This document shows positions 1 through 8,341 of a DNA stretch of 51,416 nt, in pieces (position 1 is the stretch's first letter; each line of letters starts with the position of its first letter). The notes beneath the pieces are model-generated. The model did not search any database. It was not told the DNA's origin and saw only the letters and a list, made by a program, of their open reading frames with translations. The position numbers and the translations under genes were made by a program. The DNA comes from an uncultured Eubacteriales bacterium (lineage in GTDB: Bacteria > Bacillota > Clostridia > Oscillospirales > CAG-272): assembly GCA_900548735.1 (NCBI GenBank), contig URMC01000002.1, forward strand, positions 1 to 51,416. Direction: 5' to 3'.

Positions 1-1
1 C

Positions 2-1681
2 AGCTACGGCAATTTCTCCGGCGCTCTCGGCGATTTTCTGCGCAGTCCCGTGTTTTTTCTGCTGATCTTTCTGTTCAGCTACAACATTCTGACAAGCCTT
101 GTCAACATACTCAAGAACGCGGTCAGCCGCATTTCGGGCGAACTGGTCGTGCGGACTGTCAAGCTGGAGATCATGAACAAGGCAAAGGAGCTGGATCTGC
201 AGTCCTTTGACCTCCCCGCTTTCTATGAAAAGCTGGAAAATGCCAACCGCGAAGCGGGAAACCGCCCCGTCCAGATCCTGTCCTCCACCTTCTCCGTGGT
301 CAGCGCGATTATTACGCTGATCTCCTACGTTATCATCCTCGCCTCGGTGCTCTGGTGGGCGGCACTGGTCATCGTTGCCGTGTCGATTCCCTCCGCAATC
401 ATCAATTTTTACTACCGGCACAAGAACTTTGAGTATATGCGCCGCCGCTCGCACGACCGTCGGCAGATGTCCTACTACTCCGACCTGCTGGTCAACAAGG
501 ACCTTGCCAAGGAGATCCGCATCTTCGACCTGTCGGATACCTTCATTGGCAGGTACCGCACCGTGTTCGACAAGTACTTTTCCGGAATCCGGACGCTGAT
601 CCTGCGGGAAAACATCTGGCACGTCATCATCATCGTGGTGTCCTCGGTGGTCAACTGCTGTTTCTATGCTTACTTTGCCTATCTCGTAATCAGCGGCAGG
701 CAGATGATCGGCGACTATACGCTCTACACCGGCGCGCTGACCTCCATCGCCTCGGGCGTGACCACACTGATCACCACTTCCGCCACGATTTACGAAGGCA
801 CGCTGTTTGTGGATAACCTGCTCTCCTTCCTGCACGAAAAGCCCACCGTGGTGCCGCGCCTTGCGGTGCCGGAGCAGCCGGTGCGCGGGGGCGCGCACAC
901 GATCGAACTGCGCGACGTCAGCTTCACCTACCCCGCCGCGACAAAGCCGGTGCTGGATCACATCAACCTCACGCTCCGCCCCGGGGAGACCGTGGCGCTG
1001 GTCGGCGTGAACGGCGCGGGCAAAACCACCCTGATCAAACTGCTGACAAGACTCTATGACCCTACGGAGGGCGAAATTCTGCTCGACGGCAAGGATCTGC
1101 GTGACTACGACGTGAAGGAACTGCGCCGCCTGTTCGGCGTGGTGTTTCAGGATTTCGGCAAATACGCCGCCACGGCGGAAGAAAACATCCGCTTCGGCAA
1201 TCTGAAAAGAGAAGCCGATCGGAGCGCCGTGGAGGAAGCGGCGCGGCACGCGGGCGCCGATACGTTTATCGGCAAACTGCAAAAGGGCTACGACACCCAG
1301 CTGATGCGCTTTTTCGACCGCGAGGGCGCGGAGCTTTCCGGCGGTCAGTGGCAAAAACTCTCCATCGCGCGGGCGTTTTACAGTGACGCGGACATTCTCA
1401 TTCTCGATGAGCCGACCGCTTCGCTTGACCCGCTGGCGGAGCAGGAGGTTTTTCGCCAGTTTGACGAGTTGCGGGAGGGCAAAACCACGGTCTTTGTCTC
1501 CCACCGGCTCTCCTCCGCCACACTTGCCAGCAAGATCGTGGTGCTGGAAAACGGCAGGGTCGCCGAGGAGGGTACGCACCGCGAACTGATGGAGAAAAAC
1601 GGCATTTATGCCCTTCTTTTCCGCACGCAGGCAGAAAGATATCTCGAAAATGCAGGAAACGGGCGGGAAGAAATGCAATAA
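2..1681 (+). CDS. ABC transporter, fused permease and ATPase (5' end missing)
   Basis: C-terminal part of a half-size ABC exporter: membrane domain first (several hydrophobic helices in the first ~230 codons), nucleotide-binding domain after it. Walker A GVNGAGKTT lies near 1004-1030, the LSGGQ signature near 1334-1348, Walker B ILILDEP near 1394-1414, and the switch His in FVSHRLSS follows. The frame is open to the window edge; the GTG at 50 is inside the membrane domain, so the true start is upstream. Such proteins work as homo- or heterodimers that export peptides, lipids or drugs; the substrate cannot be read here. The Q-loop stretch VVFQDF is present, so the ATPase looks intact. Confidence 0.93.
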   Translation, partial: SYGNFSGALGDFLRSPVFFLLIFLFSYNILTSLVNILKNAVSRISGELVVRTVKLEIMNKAKELDLQSFDLPAFYEKLENANREAGNRPVQILSSTFSVVSAIITLISYVIILASVLWWAALVIVAVSIPSAIINFYYRHKNFEYMRRRSHDRRQMSYYSDLLVNKDLAKEIRIFDLSDTFIGRYRTVFDKYFSGIRTLILRENIWHVIIIVVSSVVNCCFYAYFAYLVISGRQMIGDYTLYTGALTSIASGVTTLITTSATIYEGTLFVDNLLSFLHEKPTVVPRLAVPEQPVRGGAHTIELRDVSFTYPAATKPVLDHINLTLRPGETVALVGVNGAGKTTLIKLLTRLYDPTEGEILLDGKDLRDYDVKELRRLFGVVFQDFGKYAATAEENIRFGNLKREADRSAVEEAARHAGADTFIGKLQKGYDTQLMRFFDREGAELSGGQWQKLSIARAFYSDADILILDEPTASLDPLAEQEVFRQFDELREGKTTVFVSHRLSSATLASKIVVLENGRVAEEGTHRELMEKNGIYALLFRTQAERYLENAGNGREEMQ

Positions 1682-1705
1682 ATCCCGGAAACGACCTTTT
1701 TCCTC

Positions 1706-1735
1706 TTGACATTTCGTTGCTGTATACCTTATAAT
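1706..1735 (+). promoter_or_regulatory. Sigma-A promoter for the aspartokinase operon
   Basis: TTGACA at 1706-1711 and TATAAT at 1730-1735, 18 bp apart. It lies between the ABC transporter stop and the aspartokinase start, so the six-gene run downstream probably starts here. Confidence 0.8.
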
Positions 1736-1740
1736 ATAAC

Positions 1741-1767
1741 AAGCGGCGTTGCTGCCGCTTGTTTTTT
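1741..1767 (+). terminator. Hairpin plus U-tract at the very start of the aspartokinase transcript
   Basis: AAGCGGC and GCCGCTT are perfect 7-bp arms around a 6-nt loop, followed by GTTTTTT. It may end the ABC transporter transcript. It also starts about 6 nt after the promoter's -10 box, so new transcripts from that promoter would begin with it. No second alternative hairpin is visible. Confidence 0.6.
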
Positions 1768-1790
1768 ACTTTGCAGAAAAGGAGGCAACT

Positions 1791-3107
1791 ATGCTGACAA
1801 AGGTTGTGAAATTCGGCGGGAGCTCCCTTGCCGACGCCGCGCACTTCCGCCGGGTGGCGGACATCATCCGCAGTGACCCTGCGCGCCGCTTTGTCGTCCC
1901 CTCCGCGCCCGGCAAACGCAGCAAGCACGATACCAAGGTGACCGATATGCTGTACCGTTGCTACGAAATGATCCGCAACCGGGAAAACATTGAGGAATAC
2001 TACAAAAAAATCACCCATCGCTACAACACCATCATTGAGGAACTGGGGCTGGATTTTGACATCTCCGGAGAACTGGAATACATCAAAAACGCGATGCTTC
2101 ACGCCTCCGGGCGGGATTTTGCCGCCTCCCGCGGGGAGTATCTGAACGGGCTGATTCTTGCCAAATACTTAGGGTTTGATTTTGTGGACGCGGAAACCGT
2201 GATTTTCTTCCGCGAGAACGGCAGTTTCGATGAAGAACGCACCAACGACGAGCTGGGCACCGAACTCAAAAAGCACAAAAATGCCGTTATCCCCGGCTTT
2301 TACGGCTGTATGCCCAACGGCACCGTAAAAACCTTTACCCGCGGCGGGTCGGATGTGACCGGCTCCATCGTGGCGCGGGCGGTCGGCGCCGATCTTTACG
2401 AAAACTGGACGGATGTTTCCGGCTTTCTGATGGCGGACCCCCGCGTGGTGGAAAACCCGCCCACAATCGAGACCATCACTTACCGGGAACTGCGGGAGCT
2501 TGCCTATATGGGGGCGACCGTTCTGCACGACGAGGCGATCTTCCCCGTGCGCTATACCGGCATCCCGATCAACATCCGCAACACCAACGCGCCGGATGAC
2601 CCCGGCACCATGATCGTGCGGGAGGCAGGGGGCGCTGACCCCCGGCATGTGATTACCGGAATCGCGGGCAAAAGAAACTTCTCGGTCATCGCCATCGAAA
2701 AAGATATGATGAACGCCGAAATCGGCTTCGGGCGCAAAGTGCTGGAGGTGCTGGAAAACTACGATATTTCGTTTGAACACCTGCCCTCCGGTATTGATAC
2801 AATGTGCGTGATCGTGCCGACTGAGGCGCTGGAGGGAAAGCGGGAGCAGTTGCTTCGCTCCATCCAGCGGCAGACCCATGCCGACCACATTGAAATTCAG
2901 GACGGGATGTGCCTGATTGCCGTGGTGGGGCGCGGCATGGTACGTGCCAAAGGGACCGCGGCGCGCGTTTGTGACGCGGTGTCGGGCGCCGGGGTCAACA
3001 TCCGGATGATCGACCAGGGGTCCAGCGAACTCAATATCATTCTCGGCGTGGATAACGGCGCGTATGAAACCGCGCTGTCCGCTATTTTCCGGGAATTTGT
3101 CAAATAA
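1791..3107 (+). CDS. Aspartate kinase
   Basis: Phosphorylates L-aspartate with ATP, the first step towards lysine/diaminopimelate, threonine and methionine. The N-terminus carries the kinase signature KFGGSS (residues 7-12), and the amino-acid kinase fold runs to about residue 290. The remaining ~145 residues fit a tandem ACT regulatory module with an ending typical of monofunctional enzymes (NIRMIDQGSSELNIILGV). At 438 aa it has the usual length. I chose the ATG at 1791 over an upstream in-frame ATG at 1749 because GGAGG sits at 1781-1785. It heads a run of six closely spaced genes whose other members are unrelated to amino acid synthesis. ACT domains imply feedback inhibition by lysine or threonine, but which one is not readable. 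Confidence 0.93.
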   Translation: MLTKVVKFGGSSLADAAHFRRVADIIRSDPARRFVVPSAPGKRSKHDTKVTDMLYRCYEMIRNRENIEEYYKKITHRYNTIIEELGLDFDISGELEYIKNAMLHASGRDFAASRGEYLNGLILAKYLGFDFVDAETVIFFRENGSFDEERTNDELGTELKKHKNAVIPGFYGCMPNGTVKTFTRGGSDVTGSIVARAVGADLYENWTDVSGFLMADPRVVENPPTIETITYRELRELAYMGATVLHDEAIFPVRYTGIPINIRNTNAPDDPGTMIVREAGGADPRHVITGIAGKRNFSVIAIEKDMMNAEIGFGRKVLEVLENYDISFEHLPSGIDTMCVIVPTEALEGKREQLLRSIQRQTHADHIEIQDGMCLIAVVGRGMVRAKGTAARVCDAVSGAGVNIRMIDQGSSELNIILGVDNGAYETALSAIFREFVK

Positions 3108-3119
3108 GAGGAGCAAAAA

Positions 3120-3461
3120 ATGGATTGTCTGTTCTGCAAAATCATAAAAGGGGAAATCCCCTCGACCAAAGTTTTTGAAAACGAGTGGGTATACGCGTTT
3201 CGTGACATCAACCCGCAGGCGCCCGTGCACGTGCTGGTCATCCCGAAAGAGCATATTCCGGGCGCCGACGGCATCACCGCCGCCAACAGCGCCGCGGTGG
3301 CGCACGTGTTTGAGGCAATCCCCGTGATTGCCGCAGGCGAGGGGCTGACGAACGGCTACCGCGTGATCACCAACTGCGGAGAAGACGGGTGCCAGAGCGT
3401 ACGCCACCTGCATTTCCACCTGCTCGGCGGCAAAAAACTGCCTGAAAATATGGGCGAATGA
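3120..3461 (+). CDS. HIT family protein (HinT-like nucleoside phosphoramidase)
   Basis: Small histidine-triad protein of 113 aa. The active-site motif His-Leu-His-Phe-His-Leu-Leu is at residues 96-102, and an N-terminal Cys3/Cys6 pair (DCLFC) resembles the zinc site of many bacterial HinT proteins. The family hydrolyses purine nucleoside phosphoramidates and acyl-adenylates; the physiological substrate is generally unknown. The start is preceded by AGAGGAG, 12 nt after the aspartokinase stop, and the 3' end overlaps the next gene by 4 nt (ATGA), so translation is probably coupled. Confidence 0.93.
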   Translation: MDCLFCKIIKGEIPSTKVFENEWVYAFRDINPQAPVHVLVIPKEHIPGADGITAANSAAVAHVFEAIPVIAAGEGLTNGYRVITNCGEDGCQSVRHLHFHLLGGKKLPENMGE

Positions 3462-4276
3462 CCGCATTTCCCGTTTTTGACGTGCACACGCACGTCTACC
3501 CGGACGAGCTGGCGCCGAAAGCCACCGCGGGGTTGCACCGCTTTTACGGCGACCTGGAAATTCACGGCAAGGGCACCTTTGCCGAACTTGCCGCCCACTC
3601 GGCGGCGTGCGGCGTGCGCGGATTTTTGCTGCTTGCCGTGGCGACCAATGCGCATCAGGTGCCGCACGTGAACGATTTTGCGGCAAAGACCGTTGCCGCC
3701 GCGCGGCGCGCGGGATTTCTTGCCGCGGGCTTTGCCGGGATGCACCAAGACTTCCCCGACCCTGCGGGAGAGCTGGAACGCGCGGTCTCGCTGGGATTAT
3801 CGGGCGTGAAGATTCATCCGGACATTCAGGGCGTAAATCTGGATGACCCGCGCTTTTTCCCGCTTTACGCGGCATTGGAGGAAAAGGGGTTGCCCGTGTG
3901 CTTTCATATGGGCGACAACCGGGCGGAATACGCGTTTTCCCGCACGGAGCGGCTGCTTGCGCTGACCGGGCGTTTCCCGCGCCTGCGCGTGATTGCCGCG
4001 CACCTCGGCGGCTACCGCGCGTGGGAGCATGTGCAGGCGCTTGCCGCGTGCCCGAACGTGTGGTTTGACGCTTCCAGCACCATGGATTTTCTCTCCCCGG
4101 AAGAAGAGGGGCGTCTCATCCGTGCCCTCGGCGTTTCCCGCGTGATGTTCGGCACCGATTACCCGGTGCGCAGTGTGCGGGAGGAGTTGCCGCGTTTCCT
4201 TGCCCTGCCGGGGTTGACTGACGAAGAAAAGAAAGCGATTTTATATGACAATGCCATCGGTTTTCTCGGGCTTTGA
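3458..4276 (+). CDS. Metal-dependent amidohydrolase, TIM-barrel (COG2159-like)
   Basis: 272-aa protein with the amidohydrolase metal-site landmarks in order: DVHTH (His10, His12), GVKIHPD, CFHMGD, IAAHLGG and FGTDYP (terminal Asp). This pattern matches the 2-amino-3-carboxymuconate semialdehyde decarboxylase/TatD-like superfamily, which covers hydrolases and decarboxylases; the exact reaction cannot be inferred. The start codon overlaps the HIT gene stop, and the 3' end overlaps the next gene by 32 nt. The region is very GC-rich at third codon positions, like its neighbours. Confidence 0.85.
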   Translation: MTAFPVFDVHTHVYPDELAPKATAGLHRFYGDLEIHGKGTFAELAAHSAACGVRGFLLLAVATNAHQVPHVNDFAAKTVAAARRAGFLAAGFAGMHQDFPDPAGELERAVSLGLSGVKIHPDIQGVNLDDPRFFPLYAALEEKGLPVCFHMGDNRAEYAFSRTERLLALTGRFPRLRVIAAHLGGYRAWEHVQALAACPNVWFDASSTMDFLSPEEEGRLIRALGVSRVMFGTDYPVRSVREELPRFLALPGLTDEEKKAILYDNAIGFLGL

Positions 4277-5327
4277 CGCGCCCGATCTCTGGGAACGCTT
4301 GGAAAATGAGTCCCGCGACATCCTGCTGTACGGGATGGGCAACGGGGCGGACAAGATTCTTACCGTGCTGTCGCGGCGCGGCATTCCCGTGGCGGGGATT
4401 TTTGCCAGCGACGGATTTGTGCGCGGGCACTCGTTTCACGGGATGCCGGTGCGCTCCTTTTCCGAAATCGAGGCGACCTATCCGCCCGGCGGGTGTGTGA
4501 TTCTTCCGGCGTTCGGCTCCTCCCGTGCGGAGGTGCTGACCCTTTTTGACCGCGTGGCGGCGCGCTATGAGTTGCTGGTGCCGGATGTGCCGGTCTGCGG
4601 CGAAACCCTGTTTGACCGCGCCTTTTTCACGGCGCACACCGAAGACTTTCTCGCCGCGCGGGGGCTGTTTGCGGACGAGGAATCCCGCCGGATTTTCGAT
4701 TTGGTAATCCGCGCCAGGCTGACCGGAAGTTACGAAACGCTGATGGCGGCGGTCAGCCCCGCGGACACGGCGGAACTGCTCTCGCTCTCCACCGTGACCC
4801 GCGCCGGGGATTTCGGCGCTTACAACGGCGACACGGCAAGAGAACTGATCGGCGCGGCACCGGGGCTTTCCTACCTTCTTTGTGCGGAGCCCGACCCGCG
4901 CAGTTTCAAAAAACTCTCCGAATGGGCGGCAACGTGCGAACGCCCGCAGATCGACTGCCGCCGCGCGGCGGTGAGCGACCGGGCGGGGGCGTTGGCGTTT
5001 GACGCCTCGGGCAACCGCAACGCGGGCGCCGCCACCGGGCGCGCCACCGCCACGGTAAGCGCCGACACGGTGGACGCGCTGTTTGCCGGCGCGCCCGCGG
5101 ATTACCTAAAATTTGATGTGGAAGGCTCGGAAGCGGCGGCATTGCTCGGCTCCGCCGGGACGATTGCCCGCTTTGCCCCGCGCCTGAAAATCGCCTGCTA
5201 CCACCGGGCGGAAGATCTTTTTGCCCTGCCGCAACTTGCTCATCGGCTCTGCCCCTCTTACCGGCTGTATCTGCGCCGGGCAAGGAGCGTACCGGCATGG
5301 GATATTGACCTGCTTTGCCGGGTCTGA
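4245..5327 (+). CDS. FkbM-family SAM-dependent methyltransferase with N-terminal Rossmann-like domain
   Basis: The C-terminal half (about residues 185-360) shows FkbM features: a glycine-containing SAM motif (DFGAYNGDTA), the acidic strand end LLCAEPDP and the hallmark LKFDVEGSE. The N-terminal half begins DILLYGMGNGADKIL, like the nucleotide-binding fold often fused to these enzymes in surface-glycan loci. FkbM enzymes usually O-methylate sugars or polyketides; the acceptor here is unknown. Start codons at 4245 and 4251 are both possible, with only a weak purine-rich ribosome site inside the upstream gene, so translation is probably coupled. Confidence 0.8.
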   Translation: MTMPSVFSGFDAPDLWERLENESRDILLYGMGNGADKILTVLSRRGIPVAGIFASDGFVRGHSFHGMPVRSFSEIEATYPPGGCVILPAFGSSRAEVLTLFDRVAARYELLVPDVPVCGETLFDRAFFTAHTEDFLAARGLFADEESRRIFDLVIRARLTGSYETLMAAVSPADTAELLSLSTVTRAGDFGAYNGDTARELIGAAPGLSYLLCAEPDPRSFKKLSEWAATCERPQIDCRRAAVSDRAGALAFDASGNRNAGAATGRATATVSADTVDALFAGAPADYLKFDVEGSEAAALLGSAGTIARFAPRLKIACYHRAEDLFALPQLAHRLCPSYRLYLRRARSVPAWDIDLLCRV

Positions 5328-5339
5328 AAGGAGTTTGAA

Positions 5340-7232
5340 ATGGATATGACGTTAAAACCTCTTGCGCTTTTCCCTTTTACTTCGAAAGAAATCAAGCCCC
5401 GCGGCTGGATGCGTCGCCAACTGGAAATTCAGGCGGCGGGGCTGGCGGGAAATCTGGACAAAATCTGGCCCGACGTGGCGGACAGCAGCTGGATCGGCGG
5501 ATCTCATGACTCATGGGAGCGCGTGCCGTACTGGCTGGACGGGTTTATCCCGCTTGCCTATCTGCTGGACGACGAGGATCTCAAAGCCAGAGCCAAAAAA
5601 TACATTGACGCGATTCTCGCACGGCAGGAGCCGGACGGCTGGCTCTGCCCCTGCGAGCGCAAAGAGCGTTCACGCTATGACACCTGGGCGCTGGAACTGA
5701 TCTCCAAAGTGCTGGTGCTGTGGTACGACTGCTCCGGCGACGAGCGCGTCCCGAACGCGCTGTACCGCGCGATGAAGCAGTTTGACCGCCATACCGACCG
5801 GCATCTGGTGCTGGACTGGGGCTCTACGCGCTGGTTTGAGGTGTTGTTTGCCCTTTACCGCCTGTATGAATGGTACGGCGAAGAGTGGATTCTCTCGCTT
5901 GCCGACAAAATGGGGGCTATCGGAGTGGACTGGAAGCGGGTTTTCACCCGCTGGCAATACGAAAAGCCGCGCTACGGCGACCGCGCGACCTGGGGGCAGC
6001 TTCACCACGTGGTCAACAATGAGATGATGCTGAAATCCGCGGCGCTTTACAGCCGCGTGAGCGGGGAGGACCCCACCGCGTTTTTTGAAGAGGTCTGGGG
6101 CAAGCTGAGCGCCGCGCACGGTCAGCCTTACGGCGTTTTTTCGGGTGACGAGTGCCTTGCCGGCACCTCTCCGATCGCCGGGACCGAGCTTTGCTCGGTG
6201 GTGGAGGCAATGTTCTCCTTTGAAACGCTCCTGTCGGTCACGGGTGACCCCGCCTTTGCCGACAAAACCGAATTTGCGGGCTTCAATGCCCTGCCGGCGA
6301 CCCTGTCGCCCGATATGTGGACGCATCAGTATGTGCAGATGGCAAATCAGATTGCCTGCCGCGTCATCCCGAAGGAAGCCGTGCACTTCACCACCAACAC
6401 GGGCGAGGCGCACCTGTACGGGTTGGAGCCGCACTACGGCTGCTGCACCTCCAATATGGGTCAGGGTTTCCCCAAACTGTGCCTTTCCTCGTTCTTCCGG
6501 AAAGGCAACGGCATTGCCAGCGCCGTGCTGGTGCCTGCCGAACTGCACACGCAGATCGACAGCGCGGACGTATGCGTGACGCTGGACACCGACTACCCGT
6601 TCCGCGGGAGCCTGACCTATACGGTCAGCGTCAGCCATCCGGTTCGGTTTCCGTTTTTCATCCGCATCCCCGGTTTTGCCAAAAGCGCCACGGTGGACGG
6701 AAAGCCCGCTGCCCCCGGCGCGTTTTTCGAGATCGACCGGGAGTGGAGCGGCAGTACGACCGTGCAGGCGGAGCTTTCGTTTGACGCCGAACTGCGTGCC
6801 GGCTATGACGGGATGAAGAGCGTGGTGCGCGGGCCCCTGTTATTTGCACTGAATATTGACGCCGAGTGGCACCCGCTGGAATACGTGCGAGACGGCGTGG
6901 TGCGCAAATTTCCGTATTGCGACTATGAACTGCTGCCCGCCTCCGAGTGGCAGTATGCCCTTGCCGGAACGGACTTTACCCCGGTGGAACTGCCGCTTGA
7001 CGGTGCCTGCCGTTTCTCCCCGGAGAGTGCACCGCTTGCACTGGAAACGGATCTGGTGCGCATTGACTGGGGGGAGGCAAACGGCGTTGCCGCCGCCACC
7101 CCGCGCGACCGCACGCCGATCGGCGAAAAGGTCAGAGCGCGCCTGATTCCTTACGGTTGTACCAACCTGCGGCTCTCGGTGATGCCATTTGCCGGCATTG
7201 CGCCGATTTCAGAAGAACAGCAGGATCATTAA
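5340..7232 (+). CDS. GH127-type beta-L-arabinofuranosidase (DUF1680 family)
   Basis: 630-aa (alpha/alpha)6-barrel glycosidase of the DUF1680 group. The zinc/cysteine active site is recognisable: Glu283-x-Cys285 (in GTELCSVVE) and the adjacent Cys368-Cys369 pair (in HYGCCTSNMGQG). This parallels Glu338, Cys340, Cys417 and Cys418 of the characterised Bifidobacterium enzyme, where the first Cys of the pair is the nucleophile. It has no signal peptide, so it probably acts in the cytoplasm on imported arabino-oligosaccharides. AAAGGAG at 5327-5333 supports the start. The family also includes GH146-like relatives, so the linkage preference is an inference. A GH51 arabinofuranosidase lies elsewhere in the window. 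Confidence 0.87.
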   Translation: MDMTLKPLALFPFTSKEIKPRGWMRRQLEIQAAGLAGNLDKIWPDVADSSWIGGSHDSWERVPYWLDGFIPLAYLLDDEDLKARAKKYIDAILARQEPDGWLCPCERKERSRYDTWALELISKVLVLWYDCSGDERVPNALYRAMKQFDRHTDRHLVLDWGSTRWFEVLFALYRLYEWYGEEWILSLADKMGAIGVDWKRVFTRWQYEKPRYGDRATWGQLHHVVNNEMMLKSAALYSRVSGEDPTAFFEEVWGKLSAAHGQPYGVFSGDECLAGTSPIAGTELCSVVEAMFSFETLLSVTGDPAFADKTEFAGFNALPATLSPDMWTHQYVQMANQIACRVIPKEAVHFTTNTGEAHLYGLEPHYGCCTSNMGQGFPKLCLSSFFRKGNGIASAVLVPAELHTQIDSADVCVTLDTDYPFRGSLTYTVSVSHPVRFPFFIRIPGFAKSATVDGKPAAPGAFFEIDREWSGSTTVQAELSFDAELRAGYDGMKSVVRGPLLFALNIDAEWHPLEYVRDGVVRKFPYCDYELLPASEWQYALAGTDFTPVELPLDGACRFSPESAPLALETDLVRIDWGEANGVAAATPRDRTPIGEKVRARLIPYGCTNLRLSVMPFAGIAPISEEQQDH

Positions 7233-8273
7233 ATGAACAAAATCACACTTTTCCTGAAAGGCATTGTCATCGGCTTTGCCAGCCTTGCCGTGCCGGGTCT
7301 GAGCGCCAGCACCATCGCCATTGTCCTTTTCGTCTACTATGATATGATCTACGCGATCAGCCATATCCTGAAACAGCCGCGCAAGAGCATTTCATTTCTC
7401 GGCGTGCTGCTGGCAGGATACGGCGTGGGCGCGCTGTTCGGCGCGGTGATGGTCAACACGCTCTATATCCGCTTTACCGTGCCCGTGGTGGCTGCGGTGC
7501 TGGGGTTTCTCATCGGCAGTATCCCCCGCACGGCAGTGGACAACAAAGAGAACTTCAAACACGTGCCGGACATTCTGATTATGCTGGTTGTCGGCGCGGT
7601 GTTCATCGTTTACTCGCTGGTTATCACCAACGGGCAGGCAGTCTCTTTTGAGGTCATCCGTTTCCCCAAAGACTACATCATCATGTTCTGCGTGGGGTTG
7701 ATTACCTCCACCACACTGGTGGTACCGGGGGTAGACTTTGCCGTCACCCTGATGGCAATGGGCTATTATTACGCCTTTATCGGGCTGACCGGAAACCTTG
7801 TGGTGGGGCTGGTGCACCCGCCGTACAACGGCTATTACTTCCAACAGTTGTTTTTACTGCTGATCTACCTGATCGGCTACGGTGTGGGGTCGTTCCTGTT
7901 CTCCAAAGGGCTTCGTTACGTCATCAAGCGCTTCCCGCGGCAGTTGCAGAGCGTGAACGTGGCACTGATTTTTGTGGCGCCGGTGATCGTAATCGAAAAA
8001 TGCGTGCTCACCAACCCGCTGGTGAATCTGATGCACACTTCGTGGAAACAGTGGGTCTGGGCATTTATCACTTTTGCGGCGGGCTATTTTGCCTATACGT
8101 GGGTACCGATGCTCTGCCGCCACCTGCACCTGATTCCGCAGAACTCCGCGGAGATCATCGCCAAAGAGGCGGACGCGGCGCGGCATGACATCCCGGTAGA
8201 GCAGGTATTGGAGAAAGAAAAGAAAGAAGAACAGTCAGAGCAGCCGATCGACGACCCGTTTGATCAGAAATAA
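7233..8273 (+). CDS. DUF368 membrane protein (PopT-like polyprenyl-phosphate transporter)
   Basis: 346-aa polytopic membrane protein. The N-terminus contains SLAVPGLSASTIAIVLFVYY, matching the DUF368 signature usually written VPGVSGGTIALILGIY, and a related half-repeat VVPGVDFAVTLMAMGYYYAF appears around residues 170-190. DUF368 proteins (PopT) have been shown to recycle undecaprenyl phosphate across the membrane for envelope polymer synthesis. The start codon follows the GH127 stop directly with no strong ribosome site, so it is probably coupled. The C-terminal ~40 residues are charged and cytoplasmic. SASTIA in place of SGGTIA is a small departure from the usual motif. Confidence 0.85.
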   Translation: MNKITLFLKGIVIGFASLAVPGLSASTIAIVLFVYYDMIYAISHILKQPRKSISFLGVLLAGYGVGALFGAVMVNTLYIRFTVPVVAAVLGFLIGSIPRTAVDNKENFKHVPDILIMLVVGAVFIVYSLVITNGQAVSFEVIRFPKDYIIMFCVGLITSTTLVVPGVDFAVTLMAMGYYYAFIGLTGNLVVGLVHPPYNGYYFQQLFLLLIYLIGYGVGSFLFSKGLRYVIKRFPRQLQSVNVALIFVAPVIVIEKCVLTNPLVNLMHTSWKQWVWAFITFAAGYFAYTWVPMLCRHLHLIPQNSAEIIAKEADAARHDIPVEQVLEKEKKEEQSEQPIDDPFDQK

Positions 8274-8280
8274 GAAAAAA

Positions 8281-8310
8281 GCACCCGGATTTTTCCGGGT
8301 GCTTCTTTTT
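8281..8310 (+). terminator. Bidirectional terminator after the DUF368 gene
   Basis: GCACCCGGA (8281-8289) and TCCGGGTGC (8294-8302) form a 9-bp stem with a TTTT loop and a TTCTTTTT tail. The A-run before it gives the minus strand a U-tract as well, so it can also serve the convergent kinase gene. Confidence 0.9.
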
Positions 8311-8341
8311 ATTTATGTGCCGGAATCCCGGCGCGCGCCTG

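Noticed and set aside
1741..1790. Lysine riboswitch before aspartokinase
   Set aside because: The leader is only about 50 nt, far too short for an L-box; only a simple hairpin is present.
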